Part shown: one piece after another, positions 17,945-26,645 of the stretch
Position numbering within the stretch: the stretch's first letter is position 1
How the letters are laid out: every line of letters starts with the position of its first letter
Assembly: GCF_014529945.1 (NCBI RefSeq)
Contig: NZ_JACVFB010000004.1
Coordinates: 728,756 to 792,755, forward strand
Source: Chitinophaga varians
GTDB taxonomy: Bacteria > Bacteroidota > Bacteroidia > Chitinophagales > Chitinophagaceae
DNA length: 64,000 bases
Direction of reading: 5' to 3'
Translations under genes and position numbers: made by a program
The notes under the pieces: generated by a model
The model's input: the letters and a program-made list of their open reading frames with translations, nothing else
Told to the model about the DNA's origin: nothing
Databases searched by the model: none

Positions 17945-19321
17945 ATGAAAAACGCTAACCGGGTAGATCCGGGGCAGCTGAGCCGAAGGGATACATTTAT
18001 CTCCATTCTGATCATCGGGATGTTGTTTTTTATCTTCGGCTTTGTCACCTGGGTCAACGCTATTCTGATACCGTACTTTAAGATTGCCTGTGAGTTGACC
18101 AACTTCCAGTCTTATCTGGTGGCTTTCGCTTTTTATATTTCCTATTTTATCATGTCGGTCCCTTCTTCTTACCTGCTGAAAGCCGTCGGGTTTAAGAAAG
18201 GTATCATGATAGGATTCTGGACCATGGCGCTGGGAGCAGCGATCTTCATTCCGGCAGCGCTTACACGCACCTATGAGGTGTTTCTGCTGGGACTGTTCAC
18301 CATCGGGCTGGGACTGGCAGTGTTGCAAACGGCTGCTAATCCGTATATCACTATTCTGGGGCCGAAAGAAAGCGCCGCGCAACGTATCAGCATCATGGGT
18401 ATCTGCAACAAGGGGGCGGGTATTATAGCGCCGCTCATCTTTGCGGCCGTGATTTTGAAACCGACAGACAGCATGTTGTTCGCACAACTACAACATATGA
18501 CGGGCGCTGTTAAAGAAGCTGCGCTGGATGAACTGATCAGGCGCGTCATTACACCGTATAGTATTGTGGCGGTCGTATTGTTTTCGTTAGGACTGCTGGT
18601 GCGTTACTCGCCGCTGCCCGATATAGATACCGAGAAAGAAGAAGGAGCGGTGGCGGCGGCCAATGCCGGTAAAAAGAACATCTTCGGTTTTCCGCACCTG
18701 ATACTGGGCGCCATCGCTATTTTTCTGCATGTAGGCACCCAGGTGGTAGCCATTGATACGATTATCGGTTATGCTACTTCCATGCATATGCCACTAATGG
18801 AAGCTAAAACATTTCCCTCCTACACGTTGTTTGTGACCATCTGCGGCTATCTGCTGGGGATCGTCACCATACCGAAGTTACTCAGTCAGGTAAATGCCCT
18901 GCGTATCTGCACATTATTGGGCGCGCTGTTCACCATCGGGATTATTTATATGAAGGGAGAAGTAAGACTGTTAGGCCATACGGCCGATGTGTCGATCTGG
19001 TTTGTGGTGTTACTGGGATTTGCCAATTCGCTCGTGTGGGCCGGTATCTGGCCCCTGGCGCTGGATGGACTGGGGCGGTTCACTAAGCTGGGTGGTTCGC
19101 TGATGATCATGGGGCTAAGTGGTAATGCCATGTTGCCGCCTTTATATGGTTATTTCGCTGACCACTATGATGTGCGTCATGCTTACTGGGTACTATTCCC
19201 CTGTTACCTGTACCTGATATTTTACGCTTTCTACGGGCATAAGATCAGGCACTGGGCGCCTGTAGCGCGTTCATTGAAAGTACACCCTGAAAAAGAACTA
19301 CATGGAACTGAAAAAGTATAA
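17945..19321 (+). CDS. Sugar MFS permease, FucP/NagP-like
   Basis: The 458-aa, 12-helix transporter of the FHS (fucose/glucose/galactose permease) branch is recognised by FFIFGFVTWVNAILIPYFKIACELTNFQSYLVAFAFYISYF and LGLAVLQTAANPYITILGP. In Bacteroidota such proteins import glucose, N-acetylglucosamine or fucose. The stop lies inside the start of nagA (20-base overlap), so the two are translationally coupled and an N-acetylamino sugar is the most likely cargo. Confidence 0.9.
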   Translation: MKNANRVDPGQLSRRDTFISILIIGMLFFIFGFVTWVNAILIPYFKIACELTNFQSYLVAFAFYISYFIMSVPSSYLLKAVGFKKGIMIGFWTMALGAAIFIPAALTRTYEVFLLGLFTIGLGLAVLQTAANPYITILGPKESAAQRISIMGICNKGAGIIAPLIFAAVILKPTDSMLFAQLQHMTGAVKEAALDELIRRVITPYSIVAVVLFSLGLLVRYSPLPDIDTEKEEGAVAAANAGKKNIFGFPHLILGAIAIFLHVGTQVVAIDTIIGYATSMHMPLMEAKTFPSYTLFVTICGYLLGIVTIPKLLSQVNALRICTLLGALFTIGIIYMKGEVRLLGHTADVSIWFVVLLGFANSLVWAGIWPLALDGLGRFTKLGGSLMIMGLSGNAMLPPLYGYFADHYDVRHAYWVLFPCYLYLIFYAFYGHKIRHWAPVARSLKVHPEKELHGTEKV

Positions 19322-20519
19322 GATTGTCAACGGACATATTATCACACCTTACCGGATTATCCGCAACGGCACGCTGATCACGGAAGGCAGCCGTATCCTC
19401 GCTGTCAGTGACCGTGACCTGGAGATGCCGGATGCAACCGTCATGGACGCGAGGGGGCAATATGTATCGGCAGGTTTCGTGGACCTGCATGTGCATGGCG
19501 GTGGTGGCCACGACTTCATGGATGGCACCGTGGAAGCGTTTCTGCGCGTGGCGGAAAAACACCGCGAGTTTGGTACCACCTCCCTGGTGCCTACTACCCT
19601 GAGCAGTGATAAAGCCAGTTTGCTAAAAGCGATTGACGTATATGAGGCGGCACATAAGTTGAATACCGTGGGGGCGCGGTTTGCCGGCCTGCATCTGGAA
19701 GGGCCGTACGTAGCCATGAACCAGCGGGGGGCACAAGACCCGAAATACATCCGCAACCCGGATGCTGCGGAGTATATGGAAGTGCTGGCGTCGTCCAATG
19801 TGGTGACGCGCTGGAGCGCTGCGCCGGAATTACCGGGGGCATTACCTTTCGGCCGCTACCTGCGATCTAAAGGGATTCTCGCGGCGGCTGCCCATACCGA
19901 TGCTGTTTACGAAGAAATGCTGGAGGCATACGAGAACGGCTATACGCATATCACCCATATGTATTCAGCCATGTCAGGCGTAACGCGGCGCAATGCCTTC
20001 CGTTATGCCGGCGCTATCGAAGCGGCGTACCTGATCGATGAAATGACGGTGGAAATCATTGCCGACGGCGTACATCTGCCAGCACCTTTGTTAAAGCTGG
20101 TGTACAAAATCAAAGGGCCAGGCAAAACAGCCCTCATCACCGATGCAATGCGCGCGGCCGGTATGGGGCCGGGAGAAAGTATCCTCGGTGGATTGGACAA
20201 CGGTATCCGGGTGATCGTGGAAGATGGTGTGGCCAAACTGCCCGATCGCAGCTCTTTTGCCGGCAGCGTAGCAACCACCGATCAATTAGTACGCACCATG
20301 GTCAACCTGGCGGAGGTGCCACTGGTGGAGGCGGTGCGCATGGCCACGGCTACACCCGCTACTATCGCCGGTATTGCGGACCGTACAGGTTCGCTGGTAG
20401 AAGGGAAGGACGCGGATATCATCTTCTTTGACGAACAAATCAGGGTGAGCTCAGTCTTCATCGAAGGGGTGCTCGCAGGGGTCCACGCAGAGACGCTAAG
20501 TACAGCAAAGAATAAATAA
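19302..20519 (+). CDS. nagA: N-acetylglucosamine-6-phosphate deacetylase
   Basis: NagA family amidohydrolase (405 aa). Metal and substrate residues are visible in DLHVHGGGGHDFMDG (H63, H65), HLEGPYV (glutamate ligand), AAHTDA, ITHMYSAMSG and LITDAM (catalytic aspartate). It would remove the acetyl group from N-acetylglucosamine-6-phosphate or a similar N-acylamino-sugar phosphate in the cytoplasm. The last 15 or so codons (after VFIEGVLAG) lie inside the first copy of a 121-base tandem repeat, so the natural end of the protein was probably replaced by repeat sequence. No kinase for the sugar is visible in the operon. Confidence 0.92.
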   Translation: MELKKYKIVNGHIITPYRIIRNGTLITEGSRILAVSDRDLEMPDATVMDARGQYVSAGFVDLHVHGGGGHDFMDGTVEAFLRVAEKHREFGTTSLVPTTLSSDKASLLKAIDVYEAAHKLNTVGARFAGLHLEGPYVAMNQRGAQDPKYIRNPDAAEYMEVLASSNVVTRWSAAPELPGALPFGRYLRSKGILAAAAHTDAVYEEMLEAYENGYTHITHMYSAMSGVTRRNAFRYAGAIEAAYLIDEMTVEIIADGVHLPAPLLKLVYKIKGPGKTALITDAMRAAGMGPGESILGGLDNGIRVIVEDGVAKLPDRSSFAGSVATTDQLVRTMVNLAEVPLVEAVRMATATPATIAGIADRTGSLVEGKDADIIFFDEQIRVSSVFIEGVLAGVHAETLSTAKNK

Positions 20520-20715
20520 GGTTATATAAGAACGCAATAAATAAACAAAAAGAGGAGCAAATGGCTCTGCGTTCTTAACAACTCCAGGTAAGCCCGCAGG
20601 GGTCCACGCAGAGACGCTAAGTACAGCAAAGAATATATAAGATTATATAAGAACGCAATAAATAAACAAAAAGAGGAGCAAATGGCTTTGCGTTCTTAAC
20701 AACTCCAGGTAAGCC
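20474..20715 (+). repeat. 121-base tandem duplication overlapping the end of nagA
   Basis: Two copies (20474-20594 and 20595-20715) differ at very few positions (for example AATAAATAAG against AATATATAAG, GGTTAT against GATTAT, and CTCTGCG against CTTTGCG). Each begins CGCAGGGGTCCACGCAGAG and ends CTCCAGGTAAGCC. The first copy provides the stop codon of nagA. The second ends 20 bases before the next start. The wording CACGCAGAGACGCTAAG...CAAAG looks like a dispersed intergenic repeat that has inserted and duplicated. Confidence 0.9.
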
Positions 20716-20735
20716 TTTGCTCACCTTTGCGTGAC

Positions 20736-21530
20736 ATGATTGATTTTTTTACAGATAAACTCCAGGTCCAGGTATACCCAACGCGCGCAGCCATGGGCGC
20801 TACTGCCGCTGAACAGGCCACTGCGGCCATTGTTCGTCTGCTGGCGGAGCAACCGGTGGTCAATATCATCTTCGCTGCCGCACCTTCGCAGCAGGAGTTC
20901 CTGGAGGCATTGGCTATACAGCCGGGTATCGACTGGCAACGGGTCAATGCTTTTCATATGGACGAATATGTGGGCCTGCCGGCCGATGCGCCACAGGGTT
21001 TTGGCAATTTTCTGCGGGAACGTATTTTCTCCAGGGTCCCGTTCCGTGAAGTGTTTTATCTCGATGGGCAGGCATCAGATCCGGCAGCTGAATGCCGGCG
21101 TTATGCCGCTTTGCTGGAACAATACCCGACCGACATCGTGAACATGGGCATCGGCGAAAACGCACACATCGCTTTCAACGATCCGCATGTGGCGGATTTT
21201 AGCGATCCGGTGCTGGTGAAGGTAGTAGACCTCGACGTGGCGTGCCGCCGGCAACAGGTGAATGACGGCTGTTTCGCAGCGATAGATGAGGTGCCACGTT
21301 ATGCGCTTACGCTGACCATCCCCGCGTTGATGCGTGGGCGTTATCTCTTTTGCATGGTGCCCGGAGAAAAGAAAGCCACCGCGGTGCAGCATACCGTGCA
21401 GGATGTTATACAACCGGCCTATCCTTCATCCGTTTTGCGCACGCATGATGCGGCCGTCCTCTATCTCGACAGCGACAGCGCCGGGCAAATCGATCTATCA
21501 TCTTTCAACATAAAACCATCCATGATATGA
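20736..21530 (+). CDS. Glucosamine-6-phosphate deaminase-like isomerase (NagB family)
   Basis: The ATG at 20736 is preferred over a TTG at 20727. The 264-aa protein has the NagB/6-phosphogluconolactonase fold with FHMDEYVGLP (D76, E77) and GIGENAHIAFNDP (H144), where classical NagB has DGHIAFNEP. The N-terminal phosphate loop (FAAAPSQQEFLEAL) also departs from the GxxTG form. It would turn an amino-sugar phosphate into a keto-sugar phosphate and ammonia, the step after NagA. The altered motifs suggest a substrate other than plain glucosamine-6-phosphate. ATGA overlap with the next gene. Confidence 0.85.
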   Translation: MIDFFTDKLQVQVYPTRAAMGATAAEQATAAIVRLLAEQPVVNIIFAAAPSQQEFLEALAIQPGIDWQRVNAFHMDEYVGLPADAPQGFGNFLRERIFSRVPFREVFYLDGQASDPAAECRRYAALLEQYPTDIVNMGIGENAHIAFNDPHVADFSDPVLVKVVDLDVACRRQQVNDGCFAAIDEVPRYALTLTIPALMRGRYLFCMVPGEKKATAVQHTVQDVIQPAYPSSVLRTHDAAVLYLDSDSAGQIDLSSFNIKPSMI

Positions 21531-22546
21531 CAGGTAACATACAGGCAACAGTAGCGGCGCTGCTGCAACCATCAGACGCGCTGGTAGCGGCCATGGCGGC
21601 GCTGGAAGGCGATATCCTCCTTCTTGGCGTAGGCGGTAAAATCGGTCCCAGCCTGGCAAAACTGGCCAAACAGGCCATCGATCAGTCCGGCGTGCCCCGT
21701 AGGGTGATCGGCGTGTCCCGGTTGACAGAACCGGGCTTAAAGGAACAACTGGAACAGGACGGTATCGAAACCATTGCCGCCGATCTGTTGAATGAAGACG
21801 ACCTCGCCGCGCTGCCGGACGTAAAAAACGTGCTGTACCTCGCCGGTACCAAATTCGGCACCACCGGCAAGGAAGCCTTTACCTGGGCGATGAATGCCTA
21901 TCTTCCCGGCAGGGTGGCGGAGAAATACCGTCACTCCCGCATCGTGGTGTATTCTACCGGTAACGTATATCCGCTGACGCCTGTGCTCGACGGTGGCGCC
22001 GACGAGTCCATGTCGCCCGCCCCGGTAGGGGAGTACGGCCAGTCATGCCTCGGCAGGGAAAGAGTATTTCAGCATTTCTCCAACAAATACAATACACCGG
22101 TGCTGGTATACCGGCTGAACTATGCCAACGACCTGCAATACGGTGTACTACTGGAAATAGCCAAATCGGTGCGCGATGAAAAACCGATCGACCTGCGCAT
22201 GGGCCATGTGAACGTCATCTGGCAGGGTGATGCCAATGAAATGGCTTTGCGTGCCTTCGCTCATTGTGCTGCGCCTGCGAAACTGCTGAACATCACCGGG
22301 CCGGAAACAGCGCCGGTACGGTGGATCGCGAAAGAATTCGGTAAACTGCTCGGCAAAGAACCGATTCTCGTCAATGAAGAACAACCTACTGCTTTGCTGA
22401 GCAATGCAGCAGAGAGCTTCCGGCTGTTCGGTTACCCGAAAATTTCCCTGAAAGAAATGATCGGGCTCACGGCTGCCTGGCTACAGCAGGGGGGCCGCAC
22501 TATCTCCAAGGCTACCCACTTCCAGGAAAGGAAAGGTCAGTTTTAA
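21527..22546 (+). CDS. NAD(P)-dependent epimerase/dehydratase family protein
   Basis: Extended-SDR protein of 339 aa. The nucleotide-binding strand is unusual: ILLLGVGGKIGPSLAKLAKQA, with VGGKIGP where the common form is GxxGxxG. Further signatures are VKNVLYLAGTKFGTTG, VVYSTGNVYP and, instead of YxxxK, EYGQSCLGRE, so the classical lysine is not obvious. The fold is clear but the catalytic residues are not those of a typical sugar-nucleotide epimerase. It is translationally coupled to the NagB-like gene, so it may act on a derivative of the same sugar. Confidence 0.8.
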   Translation: MTGNIQATVAALLQPSDALVAAMAALEGDILLLGVGGKIGPSLAKLAKQAIDQSGVPRRVIGVSRLTEPGLKEQLEQDGIETIAADLLNEDDLAALPDVKNVLYLAGTKFGTTGKEAFTWAMNAYLPGRVAEKYRHSRIVVYSTGNVYPLTPVLDGGADESMSPAPVGEYGQSCLGRERVFQHFSNKYNTPVLVYRLNYANDLQYGVLLEIAKSVRDEKPIDLRMGHVNVIWQGDANEMALRAFAHCAAPAKLLNITGPETAPVRWIAKEFGKLLGKEPILVNEEQPTALLSNAAESFRLFGYPKISLKEMIGLTAAWLQQGGRTISKATHFQERKGQF

Positions 22547-22575
22547 TTTCCATCATCATCTACAATCCACCAATC

Positions 22576-23631
22576 ATGATACCGGATTTATTATACAGCG
22601 GTACGGTTATCCCGGCGCACCCGCTGGCGCTGGGCCCCGACAGGCAGCTCGACGAACGCCGTCAGCGCCGGCTCACCCGTTATTATATCGCCAGCGGCGT
22701 AGGCGGTGTGGCGGTAGGCGTGCATACTACGCAGTTTGCCATCCGCGATCCCAAAATAGGACTATATGAAACCGTACTGCGACTGGCGGCGGAAGAAATA
22801 GATGCCGCGCAACTGGCACGTCCTTTTATCAAGGTGGCCGGCCTCTGTGGCCCTACGGCACAAGCGGCCGATGAAGCCAGGACGGCACTGAAATATGGTT
22901 ACCATCTGGGTTTATTAAGTTTGGGCGGTTTAAACCATTTGTCGGAAGGGGAGCTGATAGCGCATGTGCGAACCGTATCGGAAATCATCCCCGTTTTTGG
23001 GTTCTACCTGCAGCCTTCTGTAGGCGGCCGTATCCTGAGTTACCGTTTCTGGGAGCAGCTGGTGGAGATCCCCGGTGTGAAAGCCATCAAAACGGCGCCG
23101 TTCAACCGCTACCAGACCCTCGATGTGGTGAGGGCGGTCTGCCACTCTTCCCGGTGTGATGATATCGCGTTGTATACGGGCAACGATGATAATATCGTGG
23201 CGGACCTGCTGACAGCGTATCGCTTTACTGTCAACGGCCGCGGGGTGACTAAACGATTTGCCGGCGGACTGCTGGGCCACTGGTCGGTTTGGACCAGTCG
23301 GGTGGTACCGCTCTTCGATCGCATAAAAAAGTGTATCATTGAGGATTATTCGGGCGCAGAACAATTGTTGACAGAAGGGATAGCAGTCACCGATATGAAT
23401 GCGGCGCTGTTCGATCCTTCCAACGCTTTTCACGGCTCTATCGCCGGTATCCATGAGGTATTACGGCGACAGGGGCTCCTGGAGGGTATCTGGTGCCTGG
23501 ATGAAGCTGAAACTTTATCCCCTGGTCAGCTGGAAGAAATTGACCGTGTGGCGGCCGCTTATCCGCAGCTGACAGACGACGATTTCGTGAAAGCTTTCCT
23601 CGAAAAGGAAAAAAATATCGTCAATGCTTAA
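22576..23631 (+). CDS. Dihydrodipicolinate synthase / N-acetylneuraminate lyase family aldolase
   Basis: The 351-aa protein belongs to the DapA-type class I aldolases. It has FIKVAGLCGP early, the tyrosine region FGFYLQPSVGG and the Schiff-base lysine in GVKAIKTAPFNR. It is longer than DapA (about 290-300 aa) and has an atypical C-terminus. Members of this family split or form 2-keto acids, for example in sialic acid and sugar-acid breakdown. In this operon it probably cleaves a keto-acid made from the deacylated sugar. Its stop overlaps the next gene by 8 bases. Confidence 0.82.
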   Translation: MIPDLLYSGTVIPAHPLALGPDRQLDERRQRRLTRYYIASGVGGVAVGVHTTQFAIRDPKIGLYETVLRLAAEEIDAAQLARPFIKVAGLCGPTAQAADEARTALKYGYHLGLLSLGGLNHLSEGELIAHVRTVSEIIPVFGFYLQPSVGGRILSYRFWEQLVEIPGVKAIKTAPFNRYQTLDVVRAVCHSSRCDDIALYTGNDDNIVADLLTAYRFTVNGRGVTKRFAGGLLGHWSVWTSRVVPLFDRIKKCIIEDYSGAEQLLTEGIAVTDMNAALFDPSNAFHGSIAGIHEVLRRQGLLEGIWCLDEAETLSPGQLEEIDRVAAAYPQLTDDDFVKAFLEKEKNIVNA

Positions 23632-24811
23632 AGAAAAAATCCGGCAGCTGGCCGGCCATATTCAGGAAGAAACGATCGCCAACCGGCGCTATCTGCATGC
23701 GCATCCGGAACTGTCCTACAGGGAGGTGAATACGGCTGCCTTTATTGCCGGCAAACTGAAGGACCTGGGCATCGCTTTTGAACCGATGGCCAACACCGGC
23801 CTGGTGGCCCTGTTGAAGGGCAACAAGCCGGGAAACGGCCAGGTGGTGGCGCTGCGTGCTGATATCGACGCGCTGCCCATCCGCGAACTCAATGAAGTGC
23901 CTTATAAATCCAAACATGATGGCGTGATGCATGCCTGCGGCCACGACGTACATACGTCGTCGTTACTGGGCACTGCCACTATCCTCAGCAGGATGAAGGA
24001 TGATTTTGCGGGTACGGTGAAACTCATCTTTCAGCCGGCGGAAGAACTGATCCCTGGCGGCGCCAGCATGATGATCAAAGAAGGCGTGCTGGAGAACCCG
24101 CGTCCGCATCAGATATTGGGACAACATACCATGCCTGAACTGCCTGCCGGCAAAGTAGGTTTCAGAGGCGGCCGTTATATGGCCAGCAATGACGAGATTT
24201 TTATCACGGTAAAAGGCAAAGGGGGACATGGCGCTATGCCGCACCTGGGCATAGACCCGGTGGTGGTGGCATGTCATATCGTAATTGCCCTGCAGCAGAT
24301 CGTGAGCCGCCGCGCAGACCCACAGCTGCCGTCGGTGCTCTCTTTCGGTAAGATGCTGGCCAATGGCGCTACGAATGTTATTCCGGATGAAGTGCGGCTG
24401 GAAGGTACTTTCCGCTCGCTCGATGAAAAATGGAGAAGAGAGGCACATGCCAAAATCAAGAGGATGGCCGTTTCCATCGCGGAAGGCATGGAGGCTGCCT
24501 GTGATATTGAAATACACCAGGGATACCCGGTGTTGATCAACAATGAAAAATTAACCGGCATTACCCGCACCTATGCGGAGGAATTCCTTGGTGCGGATAA
24601 TGTGGTGGACCTGGATATCTGGATGGCGGCGGAAGATTTTGCCTATTACTCCCAACAGGCAGACGCCTGTTTTTACCGCCTCGGCGTGCGCAACGAGGCC
24701 CGCGGCATAGTGTCCGGCCTGCACACCGCCACTTTTGATGCGGATGAGCGGGCGCTGGAAACCGGCGCGGGCCTGATGGCTTACCTCGCCCTGAAAACAC
24801 TGGGCAATTAA
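23624..24811 (+). CDS. M20-family amidohydrolase (N-acyl amino acid / hippurate hydrolase type)
   Basis: Metallopeptidase-like amidohydrolase of 395 aa with all hallmark segments: RRYLHAHPELSYRE, VALRADIDALPIRE, MHACGHDVHTSSLLG, FQPAEELIPGGA (catalytic glutamates) and GQHTMPELPAGKVG. There is no signal peptide, so it acts in the cytoplasm on an N-acylated small molecule. As last gene of the nagA operon it supplies a second deacylation step, for example removal of an acyl or lactyl-peptide group. That role is an inference. It converges with the ABC-F gene at 4 bases distance. Confidence 0.9.
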   Translation: MLKEKIRQLAGHIQEETIANRRYLHAHPELSYREVNTAAFIAGKLKDLGIAFEPMANTGLVALLKGNKPGNGQVVALRADIDALPIRELNEVPYKSKHDGVMHACGHDVHTSSLLGTATILSRMKDDFAGTVKLIFQPAEELIPGGASMMIKEGVLENPRPHQILGQHTMPELPAGKVGFRGGRYMASNDEIFITVKGKGGHGAMPHLGIDPVVVACHIVIALQQIVSRRADPQLPSVLSFGKMLANGATNVIPDEVRLEGTFRSLDEKWRREAHAKIKRMAVSIAEGMEAACDIEIHQGYPVLINNEKLTGITRTYAEEFLGADNVVDLDIWMAAEDFAYYSQQADACFYRLGVRNEARGIVSGLHTATFDADERALETGAGLMAYLALKTLGN

Positions 24812-24815
24812 GAAA

Positions 24816-26408
24816 TTATAACTGCCATGTTCCCGTGACGCCCGTTTCTTCCAGGAAGCGGGCGTCGTGCGATACCACGACCAACGTACCCTGGTACGCG
24901 GCGAATATCTGTGTCAGCATCTGAATATTGGTCAGGTCCAGGTTATTGGTCGGCTCGTCCAGAATGATCATGTCGGGCGACTGGCTCCTAAGCGTCATAC
25001 AGCACAGCGCCAGCCGGAGTGTTTCCCCGCCGCTCAGGGCGCTGCACGACTTGTCCCAGTCATCCGGGCCAAAGAGAAACCGGACCAGCATGGTGTTGAG
25101 TTTCCCTTCATCCACTTTGATGTCATTATTGGCCGCCGCTTGTTGCCGCACCGTTTTACTGCGGTCAATACTACTATAGTCCTGGTCCAGCACAAGGCTG
25201 CTGAAGGGTGCTACGTATAGGCGTCCCTGTTGGGATGGTAGCTGGCCGGTAATCAATTTGATGAGCGTGGATTTACCGCTGCCGTTATTCCCGGCAATAG
25301 CCAGCCGGTCGCCGCTTTTGATGATAAAATCAAGAGGCTGCGGCCATAAGGGTGCTCCGTCGGCATAAGCATAATTGAGTGCTTCCGCCTGTACCAGTAT
25401 TTTCCCTTTGTGGCCCGGAGGCGTGGCGAAATGGCCTTTCATGATACGTGCCACCTGATCGTTGGCGGAAGCTGCATCCAGCGTGGCTTGCAGGCCGGCT
25501 ACTTTTTCTGCATGCACCTCCTGTGTGCGCGCAGTGGTCTTCGCAGCCTGGTCTCTGCGGCCATTCATCAGGATTTTGGGGATATTCCCTTCGGCGCGAC
25601 TTTTATGCCCCCGCGAATTTTCACGCTGCTGCCTTTCAGCGGCCTGCTGTTGCGCTGCCCGCGCCTCTTTCAGCGACTTTTCGGCATGAGCGATCTGTTG
25701 TTGCAGTGCAGCGGTCTCTTCGTTTTTTTTCTTTTCATAGAAAGCATAATTGCCGCCATACACCTGCATACGGGCGTTGGACAGCTCCCAGATAGGGCTG
25801 CACAGCTCCAGCAGCTGGCGGTCGTGGCTCACCACCAGCAACGATTTGCTGTTGCGGGTCACCCAATCGTATAGCTGTGACCGTGCGGTTTTGTCGAGGT
25901 GATTGGTGGGCTCGTCCAGCAGAATGGCCGCAGGTGCGGTAAGATCGCTGCCGGCGAGGAAGGCCCTTGTCTTTTCACCTCCGCTGAGTTGCGAGAAAGG
26001 CGCTGTCAGCGGGATGTGGGCGATGTTCCAGCGGGCAAACAGTTGTTCGCAGCGCTCCATAATATCCCAGTCATCGCCGAGGGCGTCGAAATGGGCTTCC
26101 TGCGTGTCACCGGCCAGGATGGCCTGTAGCGCGTGGATGCGGGCATCGATGCCCAGTACCTGCGCAACGGTGCGATCGTTGAACTGCCCAAAATGTTGTG
26201 GTACATAGTACAATGGTGCACTCCGCACAATCGTTCCGCTTTGCGGCGCGAGCTCGCCTGCCAGTATTTTCAGCAGGGTGGACTTGCCGGCGCCGTTGTC
26301 GCCGGTAATGGCGGCATGTTCGTTCTTGTCCAGCGTGAAATGCAGGTCATCAAATAAAACCCTGTTGGGAGGCAGTTGGAAATGGAGGTGTTGTGCGGTC
26401 AGTAGCAT
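24816..26408 (-). CDS. ABC-F family ATPase (translation factor / ribosome protection type)
   Basis: A 530-aa protein starting at the ATG at 26408 (MLLTAQHLHFQLPPNRVLF). It has two ATP-binding cassettes without membrane helices: GDNGAGKSTLLK and LSGGEKTRAFLA in the first, GNNGSGKSTLIK and LSGGETLRLAL in the second, with ILLDEPTNHLD and IILDEPTNNLD Walker B motifs. A long charged linker (about residues 230-300, EKKKNEETAALQQQIAHAEKS) would reach into the ribosome. ABC-F proteins rescue stalled or antibiotic-bound ribosomes. A resistance role is possible, but the gene is 15 kb from the biosynthetic locus. Confidence 0.9.
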   Translation of the reverse strand: MLLTAQHLHFQLPPNRVLFDDLHFTLDKNEHAAITGDNGAGKSTLLKILAGELAPQSGTIVRSAPLYYVPQHFGQFNDRTVAQVLGIDARIHALQAILAGDTQEAHFDALGDDWDIMERCEQLFARWNIAHIPLTAPFSQLSGGEKTRAFLAGSDLTAPAAILLDEPTNHLDKTARSQLYDWVTRNSKSLLVVSHDRQLLELCSPIWELSNARMQVYGGNYAFYEKKKNEETAALQQQIAHAEKSLKEARAAQQQAAERQQRENSRGHKSRAEGNIPKILMNGRRDQAAKTTARTQEVHAEKVAGLQATLDAASANDQVARIMKGHFATPPGHKGKILVQAEALNYAYADGAPLWPQPLDFIIKSGDRLAIAGNNGSGKSTLIKLITGQLPSQQGRLYVAPFSSLVLDQDYSSIDRSKTVRQQAAANNDIKVDEGKLNTMLVRFLFGPDDWDKSCSALSGGETLRLALCCMTLRSQSPDMIILDEPTNNLDLTNIQMLTQIFAAYQGTLVVVSHDARFLEETGVTGTWQL

Positions 26409-26553
26409 GCGTTTCGTTTGTGATGTAAACAATGAGATTCCGGGCGGCAGTGTGTGCTACTTGTTTCATGGGTGTAAATTTTAGATAAGAAAATAACCAC
26501 CGGCAATAATCAGGTGATTTATTAAAAATGAATAAATAAACTAAATGAAAAAA

Positions 26554-26567
26554 TGACCAAATGGTCA
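26554..26567. promoter_or_regulatory. Palindrome upstream of the ABC-F gene, candidate TetR-type operator
   Basis: TGACCAAATGGTCA has perfect 6-base arms around AA, a form common for TetR-family operators. It lies 146 bases before the ABC-F start in an AT-rich leader. No TetR gene is present in the window, so the regulator would be encoded elsewhere. Confidence 0.35.
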
Positions 26568-26645
26568 AGGTTCCGGAGCGGAACAGAGGATTATATGTGT
26601 GTGGGTAATTCTCACATGATGGGGCAAAGATACGATTTTCCCGGA

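Noticed and set aside
24816..26408. ABC-F protein as the self-resistance gene of the NRPS cluster
   Set aside because: It is 15 kb away, separated by unrelated genes and on another transcript. The prodrug logic and the permease at 60167 explain self-protection better.
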